DNA of 64,000 nt from Lytechinus variegatus (taxonomy: Eukaryota > Echinodermata > Echinoidea > Temnopleuroida > Toxopneustidae): NCBI RefSeq assembly GCF_018143015.1, contig NC_054742.1, positions 52,895,195 through 52,959,194 of the forward strand. The letters are read 5' to 3'. This document shows positions 12,565 to 23,192 of the stretch, one piece after another. The notes below the pieces were generated by a model. That model was not told where the DNA came from. It worked only from the letters and a program-made list of their open reading frames with translations, and ran no database searches. Each line of letters starts with the position of its first letter. Position 1 is the stretch's first letter. The position numbers were made by a program, and so were the translations under genes.

Positions 12565-14715
12565 GTGTGTGAATATATATATTTACATATAAAGTCAGTC
12601 ACACAGTGAACACAGTGATGAAACGCTCACTATTCCATGAAAGATCCTATGAATGATGAAGGACAATTTAATCACATTATATGTATATTTTTTTTACAAC
12701 AAAGCAATGATATTCACAATGTGGTCATTATATAGAACTTTTGCTGAACATGCTTAAGAAGTGTCAGACAGTGGCATTCTTCTTCACAGATTGGCTTTTA
12801 TTTTCAAAGCATAGGGATTGTGTAAACACACAATTGCGAATGAATTTCAGAATTTCTGTTTTTTTTTCCTATCATTTGTTTGAAAGCAGTGTTTTTGCCA
12901 TTATTACATACTGAATAAGTTTTCAGCCAGTGTGAATATTATTGTTTCACTGTGTGGCAACTATGTGTCATAACTGTGTAATATTCGTATTATACTGTGG
13001 TCACGATGTCTTCATACAGTTTACTATAATGTATTGAGTGTGTTGACCATGTATGTTTATGTCCAACAGGGAAGCGGCACTGAACTTGCACTAAAAGGGA
13101 GCGATCCTCGTGGGCAATTCCATAAATCTAGTTTTTGTACGTCCGACCCCCACCCCCATTTTCTCAATTCTTTCTTCACTTTATAAACTGACCAAGTCAC
13201 TGTCCTTTGAGAACATTACAGACTGTCGAAAGAACAAAAAAAAAGACAGAAAATGTCATGAAGTTCCCACATTGGCCACATATTGGGGGCGGATGTACAT
13301 TTTTTTTTATGGAATTGCCTTCTTGTATAATCAAGGTCTGCTCGGGATCAGTGTCCAAATATTTTTTTATGCTTAACCATCTGGTAAACAATGTGTGTTT
13401 TCATTTTCAAAAAAAAATCACAGCACATTTTACAAGACCAACTTGATATCACCCAAGTCAGTGTATCACATAGACATCGCAGAAAAGAGTAATACAGGTA
13501 AGTTCATTCTGGTATCTAGTGCTGACAGGCCGTAGAATTGTCATTACGCTATATTTTTGGACACACTTATTGGATTTCCAATACTCTGGCGAGCAAAAAA
13601 TATGGTGAAATCAAAATAAGCTGAGAATATGATATAAAATATAGATTGCCCTCAGCTTCATGATTCTAATGACATTATACATAATCAATTATATAGTTCC
13701 TATAATCTGGGTACAATTATACATTCTGTCTGTCGTAAAGTGTCACTACTTTTCTAGACATCATTTTTGCAAAGGCTTAACGTTATTTATAAGTAAATGT
13801 ATTGATATATCTTCTTTTTTTCTTCAAATTAATACTTTTTAAATATTTTTCTAAATGTTATCCAATCTAAAATTTCTTTTAAAAGACGTTATTGTGCTTT
13901 TTTCTTTGTAAATCAAATCAGGAATGATGACTGAAGTCTATGATTACAAGGTGGAACGTCCCAGAGTACCTTGCGGTGACGGCGACAGTAGGAACTCAAG
14001 TTTACTCCCAGAAGGATATTGGTTAGGTCCCAGATGGCAATCGCTCGTTTGCGCCAACAAACGGTGGGATGATGTTGACGACGTCAAGAAATGCCTTACA
14101 GGTCACAAAATCATCATTTTAGGCGATTCTATAGGATGTCAGTGGTTCCGCACGCTAGAGAAGAAACTGGGCGACAAAAATGTGCCAAATTCATATTATT
14201 ATTGCACCGAGGATATGACGCACACGGTCCTTTACAAAAGACACGTGCTCTCTGCGGCACTCACTGCAACTTTTAACTTTGTTGGTTTAGAGCGCATGTT
14301 CGAAGGGGAATACATGGATATGCTCAATGACACGAGTGTGAAATACGTCATTTTAATCAGCATGTCGGCGCACTACTCCTCATGGAATATGGACAGCTAT
14401 CGAGATAGAATGCGTTCTATTCGTGACGCCATCGCGCGCGCGCGTACGAGGCTCGGCGACGATCGCGTTATGGCCGTCGTAAAAAAGTCTCAGCCCCGAG
14501 AACAGCCTTCGTTTCTAGCTCGTGTGCACAGTAATGACTATGTTTTCAGACAAATGAGTGGGATAATGGAGGACGAATTTGTCGGTATTGATGCAAAGAT
14601 GATAGACACTTGGGATTTAGTTACATCTTATCAAAACCAAGTATATGTTCATATGCCCTGGCCATGTATTAATGAAGAAGTTGATTTGTTTCTTTCGTAT
14701 TTATGTCCTTCTTGA
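7877..14715 (+). CDS. NXPE-family protein (neurexophilin and PC-esterase domains), 4 exons
   Basis: Spliced gene of 601 codons plus stop: exons 7877-8029, 11292-12076, 13424-13497 and 13922-14715. The splice phases (0, 2, 1) match at every junction, and the total of 1806 nt is divisible by three. Residues about 36-51 are a hydrophobic signal-anchor, suggesting a type II membrane or secretory-pathway protein. Exon 2 carries the neurexophilin-like domain (GGDFWFVTVASPDG, NGSYSAYF). Exon 4 carries the PC-esterase domain with GDS at residues 405-407 and a C-terminal DTWD...VHMPW block that supplies the Asp and His expected in this fold. NXPE proteins of vertebrates are about 540-560 residues, so this is full length. 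The substrate is not known from sequence. The exon 1 assignment rests on phase and the membrane anchor and is less certain than exons 2-4. Confidence 0.85.
8883..9125. mobile_element. MITE with TGCGGTGTTAA-type TIRs (copy 1), TA flanks
   Basis: The left end CACTGTAAAAACTGTGGTGTTAA and the inverted right end CACAGCAATAACTGCGGTGTTAA match at 19 of 23 positions. TA lies on both sides (8881-8882, 9126-9127). The interior is a string of GGTGTTA/TAACACC repeats. A second, similar 235-bp copy lies at 25257-25491. It sits in NXPE intron 1. Confidence 0.75.
9128..11291 (+). other. Rest of NXPE intron 1: no exon seen
   Basis: AT-rich intronic sequence with a C run near 9231-9246 and T-rich runs near 10868-10895. 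Short frames here have no protein character. A small additional exon cannot be excluded, but none is required by phase. Confidence 0.4.
11292..12076 (+). CDS. NXPE exon 2: neurexophilin-like domain
   Basis: The acceptor is TTTCTTTCATCAG before 11292 and the donor is AA|GTAAGT at 12077, phase 2. It encodes the beta-sandwich-like N-terminal domain with GYQVGDTVEIRIDAYNGMG, GGDFWFV and NGSYSAYFLAP blocks, then a cysteine-containing segment (GCFTWAATYNRYG...CVVKRG...CFYG...ICTKPNGFICDD) typical of the middle of NXPE proteins. The apparent stop at 12078 lies inside the donor site. Confidence 0.85.
12474..12596. repeat. (TA)n microsatellite
   Basis: About 120 bp of nearly pure alternating TA with a few C or G interruptions in NXPE intron 2. 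It is prone to length variation. The surrounding intron (12250-13020) also has many CACAGTG/CACTGTG words in both orientations, suggesting a decayed fold-back element. Confidence 0.9.
13424..13497 (+). CDS. NXPE exon 3 (74-bp micro-exon)
   Basis: A 74-bp exon between acceptor AAAAATCACAG and a strong donor ACAG|GTAAGT. Its first base completes the codon left by exon 2, and its last G combines with GA of exon 4. It reads TFYKTNLISPKSVYHIDIAE, linking the two domains. It was found because the flanking phases (2 in, 1 out) require exactly such an exon. Confidence 0.85.
13922..14715 (+). CDS. NXPE exon 4: PC-esterase domain and stop
   Basis: The acceptor AAATCAG precedes 13922 and the exon ends at TGA 14713-14715. 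It begins with VERPRVPCGDGD and EGYWLGPRWQSLVC, then the esterase blocks KIIILGDSIGCQWF and YVILISMSAHYSSWN, and closes with MIDTWDLVTSYQNQVYVHMP and FLSYLCPS. A GC-rich CGCGCGCG patch lies near 14430-14445. No clear AATAAA was found in the first few hundred bases downstream. Confidence 0.9.
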
Positions 14716-15270
14716 AAAAAATATCAAAATATACTATGCAACCGAATTTGCCAACAAAATTGTGAAATGTTCACTTTCATTTATCACGAATGATGAAGCC
14801 TATATTTGAATGCCATGTTCACTTGTGTAATTCTGCTCTTGATAAACCAACACTTTTGAACGTCTACCTCTGTGAGCGAGCGAAGCGAGTGAAAAAAAAA
14901 AATCAGCTATTCATGAGAATCTTACTCGAGATTGATTTTGAAATGGTATTCAGAAAATAACACCATATCTTACACCTTCCTTTCGTTTTCTTTCATCTTT
15001 TCTTTTTTGTTCTCGGTTGTAGAACTTTTTTGGGCCAGTGCTATGCGAATCTGGATCAGGGCAATGGTGGGCCCCAGGATTTTTAACCTCGCGGAAGGCA
15101 AAAAAGCATTTGGGGGCGGGTCAACACACAAATATTTTGCCTATTTCTCAAACTCGAGCAAGAGGCGCGAGCTACTTTCTTTAATGTAGACCCTACCGAT
15201 TTGAAAAAGGACCTGTTAAGGACTAGCTGTTTGATTTGTGTCATGAAGATGTTCTCACCAAATAAATAAT
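14716..15270. other. NXPE 3' flank; repeat remnants
   Basis: No exon. It contains a GAGCGAGCGAAGCGAGTG motif near 14875-14891, including GCGAAGC at 14880-14886, and a GGGCCCCAGG-type repeat remnant near 15070. Confidence 0.35.
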
Positions 15271-15400
15271 GCGAGCGCGAAGCGCGAGCCGAAAAATTTT
15301 GAGACCCTGAGATGATAACTGAACGTTTTATAAGCACTTCTGTAATCATGAACTGGATGGCTATCTAATTAAACATTTGATTTGAGCGCGTAGCGCGAGC
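15271..15400. repeat. GCGAAGC-type satellite units (two)
   Basis: A full motif of 19 bp (GCGAGCGCGAAGCGCGAGC) is at 15271-15289 and a variant (GAGCGCGTAGCGCGAGC) is at 15384-15400, 113 bp apart. This is the same spacing as in the array at 63.3-63.9 kb. Confidence 0.7.
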
Positions 15401-16539
15401 TGTTTTTTATTAAGAAAATTATGAATACGCAGGAGGCGTATCTCGCTAAAACGAATAATGAAAACTCTAATCGCGAGAAGCATAATGACTTGAACATTGG
15501 ATTTTTGAGCCCCATTTGATAAATAACATATCTCAGTCACAGCTACTGCGAACGTGTATAGCGCGGGTGACATGTTCAATTTTATGTAATGACCTGAAGA
15601 ATGTATACTAGTGACAAAAATTATTGGGAGCGAACAGTGACTGGATGAGAAATTTTTCAAAATTTAAGGAACGAAAAAGCTGTTTTTCAGCTTTCAGCAC
15701 TTTTCAGCTTCAGTAGGATGTTTATGATAACATTTAATACACATTTTATTTTTCGAAATTTCGGGGGTGGGGCCTACTCACTGGGGGCAAATGCCCCCGT
15801 GCCTCCCACTTGGTACCGCCCCTGGTCTGGGGCGGAGCCCCCGGAACCTCGTAATATTTTCAAACATCGCAGATGGTCATTGTTTTATCAAATCGCGGGT
15901 AAATACACCAACAATTTTAACCTCAACGCAGTTGCGGATAATAAACGAAATATTTTGAGGCAGCACAACATAGCAAATGAGGAAAAATTGTAAAAGTCGC
16001 CAGCGAGCGAAGTAAGCCAGAAAAATTTGGCCTTTGAAAATGATTTTGAAATTAAATTCTACGTATGTGATAAAGGCTTTGGAAATTTAGCCAAAGTAAA
16101 CAGGCTTTTTACGGTAAATCTAGCAAGCGCAAAGCTTTATTTAGGTTAGGACATAATATCGGTGGATATGATAACTAGCCCTTGGATAGTTCTACTTTGG
16201 CTAAGGATTTTTCCCGGGATTTTTTGTCCTGATTGCAACCATTATTGCATAAAATTTAGCAAGCTTGTAATAGACGCCATCCACCTTTTTAAACGTTCAA
16301 TTTATTTTTCAGTCGTCGGCAACCCGTTCGTCTTAATATGTTCTTTTTTTTCTCGTCCCTTTTCTCTATATCCTGATTTTGCAATTAAGCTTTTGGTTCT
16401 AACTTCATTTCCCATTTCTTTGTGCCTCTTTCTCCTATGCATTTTCCCGCCATTCTTGCCCGTGGCATTGAGTCATTTATTTTTATTGTATATCCCTCTC
16501 TTGCTAATCATGCTAATGTATTAGTATTTCAAGATATTT

Positions 16540-16712
16540 GTACTTCCTCACGTGTTCTTTTCTCCTTCCTTTTCCCGTTTCCTTGCATTTCCCTAGTTAT
16601 GTTCTTCCTTTCTTTCCTTTTAGTCATTTTTCCTTTTTCCCTTTCCTCTTTTCTTTCCCTTTCCCTTTCTCTCTCCCTCCCTTTTCTTCTTTTCCTGTTT
16701 TTTTTATTTTCC
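16540..16712. repeat. Pyrimidine-rich tract near a hAT-like right end
   Basis: About 170 bp consisting largely of C and T on the + strand with some interruptions. It precedes a terminus reading GCCCCCGCCTGTTACGCCACTG that ends at 16760, whose complement CAGTGGCGTAACAGGCGGGG is a hAT-like end. The matching left end could not be fixed. Confidence 0.5.
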
Positions 16713-16875
16713 CGGTGAAATCCGTCAGGGGGCAGCTTGCCCCCGCCTGTTACGCCACTGTTTAGGAACTCTTACAAATTATTTACAATTAATGGTCAAT
16801 AACTAACTTATATGTAAATTGTGATGTCACTTGGGATTGTTTGCTTGGTCCCTTGTTATTTACGCATACATTCGT

Positions 16876-17263
16876 AATTCCGAAGCTTCGTTATTCAGAA
16901 GGTTCGGATATTCCGAAGGTTCGTTGTTCCGAAGGTTCGTATTTCCGAAGCTTCGTAATTCCGAAGGTTCGTTAGTCCGAAAACTAAATGATTAACTAAC
17001 CTTATTTCGTTTTCGGACTAACGAACCTTCGGAGCAACGAACCTTATTTCGTTTTCGGATTAGCGAACCTTCGGAACATCGAACCTTATTCCGTTTTCGG
17101 ATTATCGAACCTTCGGAATAACGCCACAAATGTTCGGATTAACGAACCCTTTTACGTTTTCGGATTAACGAACATTGAGGTATAGGCAATTTGCGTGTTT
17201 CGGAATTACGAACCTTCGGAATAAAGAACCTTCGGAATAAAGAACCTTCGGAATTACGAAATG
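16876..17263. repeat. Inverted tandem array of TTCCGAAGGTTCGTWAT units
   Basis: The first part (to about 16980) repeats a roughly 17-18 bp unit, TTCCGAAGGTTCGTnn, in one orientation. From about 17010 onward the complementary unit, nnACGAACCTTCGGAA, repeats, interleaved with a CTTATTTCGTTTTCGGATTA variant. The two halves can pair into a long imperfect hairpin. The unit itself is close to palindromic (TTCCGAAGGTTCG). Confidence 0.85.
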
Positions 17264-17405
17264 TAACCTGTTATTTACTATTTATACTTATGACATAAAA
17301 TATTCTTTGAATGTCCCTTCTTTTTTATTGCTTGCTGACGATTCTGATTTTGTCATGTCCTACACAGAAGTCCATGAATAGTTTATCTCATGATATTCAC
17401 ATCCA

Positions 17406-17660
17406 GCAGGGGGAGGGGTACTTGGGGCGCTTGCCCCTAAAATTCCCCCCCCAAAAAAAAAAAAGGAAAAGGAGAAAGGGAAGGGTGAAATGTGATTTTA
17501 TTTTTGAATGTTTATATAAAAATCTATCACAAAATTTGACTTTTGTAATACAAATGTCGAAATTTTGCTCGCTCGCTTAGCCCACAATCTTTTCTTAATT
17601 TTGTCTGATACGCCATTTCTGCCCCCCCCCCTCCCCCAAAAAATGCTTACTACGCCACTG
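17406..17660. mobile_element. hAT-like element remnant ending CGCCACTG
   Basis: The right end reads TACTACGCCACTG (complement CAGTGGCGTAGTA), like other hAT-type ends in the window. The left boundary is guessed at CAGGGGGAGGGG. No 8-bp duplication was found, so one end may be eroded. It includes C runs and a GCTCGCTCGCTTAGCCC motif related to the satellite family. Confidence 0.4.
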
Positions 17661-18930
17661 TTCATAAGCATTTAAAAGTAGTCTTTTTTATGAAATGATC
17701 GGTCTCATTACTGATAATACACTATCTTGAAAAGTTAATTTTGACAGTGTATATGCCAGACGTATTCCTGAAATATATGAGTTAAAATAAACTTGAATAT
17801 TATGTCCCCAAATTTACACTGGCAGATCCTTGACATTGATATTACAATATTTGAATTATAGTTTAGTTGCTTGTTTTATTTGACTTTACAACCTCAAATT
17901 TTGAGAATGAAGACGAATAATTATTCTTTCAGAATATACAGTTTTCTGTTTTGTTTGGAAGGCCAAATTACTAGTTTGCCTATTTACAGGGAGCCTTCCC
18001 TGGCGAGTTATTGATGGTTTGGGGGTGACAAGTCGCAATGAGCTGCTCTTGAAATTGAAGTTGGCCTTTCCTCGTTAATTAATGGATTTTTTTATGAATT
18101 TATTCTTACATAAAATAATTCCAGTCATGTAAATGCATGTATGTTGATTTATTTTGATAAAACAGGTAAAAAAAAAGCTACCCACCACTAAGAATGGTGT
18201 TTGCTTTTGTTTTGTTTTTGTTTTTCAAGTTTTGCGTGCAAATCGTTTCGAGCGATCGGCATTTTGGAAAGTACACCAACTGATAATTCATATTCTTTGA
18301 AATGGATATTCTTTTTATTTACTTTTCCTTTTTTCTTCACTGTTTGAAAAGCTTTGATTTTTTTTCTAATTCTTGACAAGAACCTGGAGAATGTTCAGGA
18401 AATTTTTCAATGTACGTATATATATATACATGTCTATTGGAAATATTAAGCCTCCAAACTTCCGTGGATCCCCGGCGTGGACCATCATTTTAATTTCATT
18501 TACATTATTGCCACAGAGTCAACGTGACATTTTTTTTTCGTGTTTCACATGCTTTGTATATAAATGTGGCATGTAAATATATTGACGTTGATTAGTAATT
18601 TTCAGGTACTGTACATTGTAATATATATTTGCACTTTTGATATATATAGGCCTACGCTTTCATATCGAATTTCCAACAACACAAAGTAAGACGTGGCGAA
18701 AATACAGAATAACAGAAATTAAAAGGGAAATCGCTGGAAAAAATAATGGTGTTTTTGTATGCCCCCTTAAATATATAAGAAGGCGATATTATTCTTAGGG
18801 GCGGTAGCTTTCAAAATTACGGCAGTTAAAACTGATTTTTTTTGGGGGGAGGAGTAGTCCTAATTAGATACTGAAATTTAATTCCATCTTATAGCTTTAT
18901 CCTTACAAACAGGTATCCCATTTGACAATG
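17661..18930. other. No gene seen
   Basis: AT-rich intergenic sequence between repeat remnants. Only short frames without protein character. A small TATATA tract is near 18418-18428. Confidence 0.4.
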
Positions 18931-18931
18931 A

Positions 18932-19149
18932 GAGCGCGAAGCGCGTGCTCAAAATTGTGAATATTTTATTACTTACACATGAAAAATGAACATTCTGGGC
19001 ATACATATGATGAAAATATGCACAATCCACTATTCATTGCAAATGATTAGTATACTGACATGAAAAGGGACGTAATAGGACTGTGAGAAGTGACTATAAT
19101 GATATATCTCAACAAACAAATTAATATGATATGAGCGCGAAGCGCAAGC
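18932..19149. repeat. GCGAAGC-type satellite units (two)
   Basis: GAGCGCGAAGCGCGTGC at 18932-18948 and GAGCGCGAAGCGCAAGC at 19133-19149. Both keep the GCGAAGC core while the flanking bases differ. The intervening sequence shares the 'atatctc...' and 'cctgaaa..ggacatt' words seen in the 63-kb array. Confidence 0.7.
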
Positions 19150-19464
19150 TGAATATTGTTGATTTTCCTACCTGAAAACTGGACATTCTAAAAACTTTTT
19201 ATAATCATGGACAGTATAGCAGGGATGGTGGATCGTTTAACGGGGTGGGGAACGAAAAAAATATCGAAGGGGGCATTTGGGTGCAAACAGATATTTTCAC
19301 AATCAGATTATGTTTCTGCCTGAAGTAGCAGTGTTTTACGTGGTGACACGCACAGTCTTAATTTTCCATCCTCAATATTTAACTATTACATGTATGTGAT
19401 AAAAATAAGTGAAAATGTGTATTTAATAAAAATAAAATTTGAAACAAGGTGAACCAGATATGTA

Positions 19465-20110
19465 CAGGTGAGGCCACAAGTTTACATACACCCATGGAAT
19501 TCAGTGACTTTGTTCGCTTGCCAAACATCGTAAAATTTACTATATCTTCAGAAAAATAAATACTACCATGAAGACTTTGGTATCAAATGAAAGAGCGTAT
19601 TAATCTCTTTCACATGATTGGAATGCCGTTGGGATCTAAGTATATTTCAGGTGGAATTTTCTTTGAGGAAAAAAGTAATATTCGTTCCAAATGTATTCTA
19701 TTGTTTTTTATATATTATTTTCAAACATCGTTTCATAGAAATATATAAATGTCAAATCTTTTATTTACGTCACATTTTCTATCATGATATGTCACCACTG
19801 AACAAAAGGTGTAATCTGAAATATTTGTGTTGAGAAGTAACTAGCATAAATATGAAATGTTTTTGTCAAGTTTTTATCTTTAATTTGTCCAAAATATGAA
19901 GATTTGGGGGGAAAATGACACCTAAATATTTTTCATCTCCTGATGACAAAACAATGTGATGAAGGGTATGACATTCTTATTATATCAAATTCGTCATGAT
20001 AGCACAAATATTTTATATAAGATATTGTAAATTCTATGTTTGGCAAGTGTTAACTTTTCATTGAATTTCCTGGCCGGTTACCTGAGTTTACGTAAACTTC
20101 TGGCCTCAAC
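19465..20110. mobile_element. Non-autonomous Tc1/mariner-type element
   Basis: The left end CAGGTGAGGCCACAAGTTTA and inverted right end GTTGAGGCCAGAAGTTTACG match closely and resemble Tc1-family termini (AGTTTACATACAC). TA lies just outside (19463-19464, 20111-20112). The 646-bp interior encodes no transposase. Confidence 0.7.
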
Positions 20111-20114
20111 TATA

Positions 20115-22190
20115 CACAACAAAAAAGTAAGCCCCCCCTTGAACAAACATCAATAATTTCCAAACCAATGCGAGTTTTTGATATATTTTTACATGAGCGT
20201 GTAGGTAATTTTATAAGCTACCCTCTGAGTAAATGTTATGGACGTATTTTACGTCATGCTTCAGTGAGCACCGTCGGAAGGCAAAAAATGTCACTTTTCA
20301 AAAGTCACAAGCCAAATATCTTGACTTTGATTTCATATCATAGGAACTGATTCCACATTCTCATCATGAAAAATAGAAGGCTTGTAAAAGATACTTTCTA
20401 AAAGACGAAACAACTTTTTTGGCTAAATTTCACGGTTGAATAAACACAAGTCCAAATTTGCTATAATTGGATTTTTACACATTTTTATCAATAAAAATGA
20501 TCGAATATGATGACAATTATTTTTGGGAAGAGTATCTTCAACAATATTCATCGTTTCACGGTTCAATGAACATTTATTGAAAACAAAAAATACGATTTTC
20601 AAATACCATAGGCAAGTATTGCTTCATTTTGGTAACTGAAATTGATCTTTTATCAATTTTTTCGTTATGTTCGTACGCTTCAATGATTCAAAGGCGTTTA
20701 ATTAAACACTCACGCTTGAATGAACATGTGGAATGTGATTAGCTCTTTTTTACGTTATTGGAAAAAATGAAATTTGTAACTACGGATATCTGTCACAAAC
20801 CTCCTTGCATGGGTCATTTGATTTGATTTTTATGAAAATCCCGATGTTTATTGCATCAGTGAGCAAACAATATTCGAAATTTATGAAAATGGGAAGAAAG
20901 TTCAAGGCCTTGGCCCCACTCTGTGCCGTATCGAATTGTTATTTTGGTGTGCGCGCCTTTTGGATAGTGTCACTTTGAAGCCATGTGCGAAGTTTCATGA
21001 AATAACTGTTGGCAGAAGTAACAAAAACCGTCCATGAAACAAACCCTTATTTCCTTTGTATTTGTTGAAATATTGACTTCCTCTCTCATAGACTTGTGCA
21101 CATTATGGGTGCATAATTATGTTCAAGAATAAGTAACCCCTTATTAAATATGGTGGAACTTTTTTTCAAGGCTGTCTTTAGCAATGTCATTTGGCAGTAA
21201 TGTTTATCAACCTATGGGCAGAATTCTGTGCAAAAATGAAATCGATTTGTTTATTCATGGATGAGTGAGCACGCATCAAAGTGGGAAAATTGGTATTTTC
21301 AATGTCACAGACTCATTTTAAAGGGTAATAAGTTGAATATTGGGGGCAAATTGGGTTTCAAATATGACTTTAATTGTTGTTGTTTTTATCATCCATTTCC
21401 ATCACCACACACTTTCCGAACTTTTAACCCTTCATGGTTGAGCGAGCACATTCGAAAACTTAGGAATGAATACTCTTTATACTGCATTAATATATTCTTT
21501 TCCTAACAATTTCTCATGATCAGTTTAATTTATGGACAAACCAGGGGTGGATCCAGAATTTAAAAATGGGTAGGGGCCTATAATCGGGGTAGCCACCAAC
21601 ATTTTCAAATTTTAGTAAGACCTAACAAGTTGTAGAGGATACTACTAAAACCCCTCTGATGATACGTCACAATACAGGGGCCGCGGAACGGTTTTCAACG
21701 TGTGGGGGAGGGGCTGAGCCAAAAGTGGGGGGAGGGGGCTGACCATGCAAAAATCACAATCGTATGGTCAATTTTACATTTTGGTACATGCTTTTGGAAA
21801 AAAAGTGGGGGACCCCAGCCCCCCCCCCCCACCCAGCTTCTGTGGCCCCTGCAATATTGTGCTCACGAACATACGATATCAAAATTGTGTGTGGAGTGGC
21901 TAAATGATGGATAGTAAAACAGCATTAATACCATAAAATTCACCTAAAAACAACTTTTGCCCAACTTTGTATTTGCACAATCTGAAAAACGACTCTTGTG
22001 ACTTTCAAAAATTTTCATTTTTAATTAAATCTTTAATTATTCCTGCATGACTCGACTGATCAATCTCATTTTTCCCCAGGAGTTGCTTAATGAGTGTTGA
22101 AAACTATCTACGAAATATATCATATCTCAAAATAATTCCGTTCAAAAGTTACAGCAATTTGATTTAGGGGGACTTACTTTTTTTGTTGTG
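20115..22190. mobile_element. 2.1-kb TA-flanked mariner-like element without transposase
   Basis: The left end CACAACAAAAAAGTAAGCCC and inverted right end CACAACAAAAAAAGTAAGTC match apart from one A, flanked by TA on both sides. It abuts the previous element with only TATA between. There is no recognisable transposase. Instead the interior has a diverged repeated word of the type GG(T/A)TGA(G/A)(T/C)GAGCAC / CGGTTGAATGAAC about nine times between 20180 and 21450. A hAT-like MITE is nested at 21675-21851. Confidence 0.65.
21675..21851. mobile_element. Small hAT-like MITE nested in the mariner-like element
   Basis: Inverted ends CAGGGGCCGCGGAA and CAGGGGCCACAGAA, with CAATA on both sides (21670-21674 and 21852-21856). 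The CAGGGGC ends resemble hAT elements, but only 5 bp of target duplication are identical, so the superfamily is uncertain. Confidence 0.6.
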
Positions 22191-22239
22191 TATATATGTC
22201 ACTTAAACAATTATTAGACCTCAAAAGTGGTCATTCTAT

Positions 22240-23175
22240 ATTCTTTTTATAATCATTGAAATGATGTGTATCTATGATGCGAGCGGGAACCGAGGGTTGA
22301 AATTTTTTTATTTTCGAATCTGAAAACTAGCACGTTTGTAATAAAGAGCAAACTGTTTATATCAATTAATATGAAGCGCAAGCTGAAACATTTGATATAT
22401 TAGACTAAAAAGGAACATGTTAAACATTGTTTAATATGTAAAAATATTATGAAGACAATGATGCTATACTATATTATCATGCGAGCAGGAAGCGCGAGCT
22501 GATTTTTTTTTTCGAATTACACCTAAAAACGGGGTATTAAGTACCTCTTCTTCTTCTTCTTCCAATCTGGTACAGTCCGCCACTGTCGTATTATCGTACC
22601 TTTTGTGATCATGAACAGGATGCATATCTAACTGAACAATAATACTAATCCAAAGCGCTGAAAACATTTTATACAGGTCTACTGACCTGAAAAGGGGACA
22701 TTTCAATGACTTAATGAATTAATGAAGAGGATACATATCTCACTGATCAAAAAGGGAGCGCGTATAGCACAAGCTGAGTATTTTTATATTCAACACTTTT
22801 TTTGTAATTATGAACGGGATGCGTTTCTTGCTTTAAAAATATAAAAATTCGAATCGAGAGCAGAATCTTGGCTTGAACACGTTATTATTATTTTTAATCC
22901 ACGTGTTATCCTTCGAGAAGATTAGTTCTCAAAGGCAATGCAAGTGCGAAGCGCGGGCAACACTTTTTGTGTTGTATATTTACCTGAATTTTTAAACGTA
23001 TTTTGATTTTTCCCTCCACTGGTTTCATTCACTTTTCTACCTCCTTTTTTTCTCCCTTTTCTTCTTTCCTATATTTTTCTTTTTTTTAAAATCTTTTTCT
23101 CAGTTTTCCTTTTTGTGTTGTTTTTACGGAGGGGGGGGGGGGGTCACGGTGGGCACGGCATCTTCGGACCCTGGA
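22240..23175. repeat. Degenerate GCGAAGC-type satellite array
   Basis: Diverged units occur at about 22278, 22372, 22481-22499 (GCGAGCAGGAAGCGCGAGC), 22755 and 22941-22958 (AAGTGCGAAGCGCGGGC). They share the 'ctgaaaa..ggacat' unit body with the 63-kb array. The array ends at a G run and GGTCACGGTGGGCACGGCATC near 23130-23165, matching the start of the 63.2-kb element in inverted layout (GGGTCACGGCATGGGGGG). Confidence 0.65.
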
Positions 23176-23192
23176 TCCTCCTATATGATACT

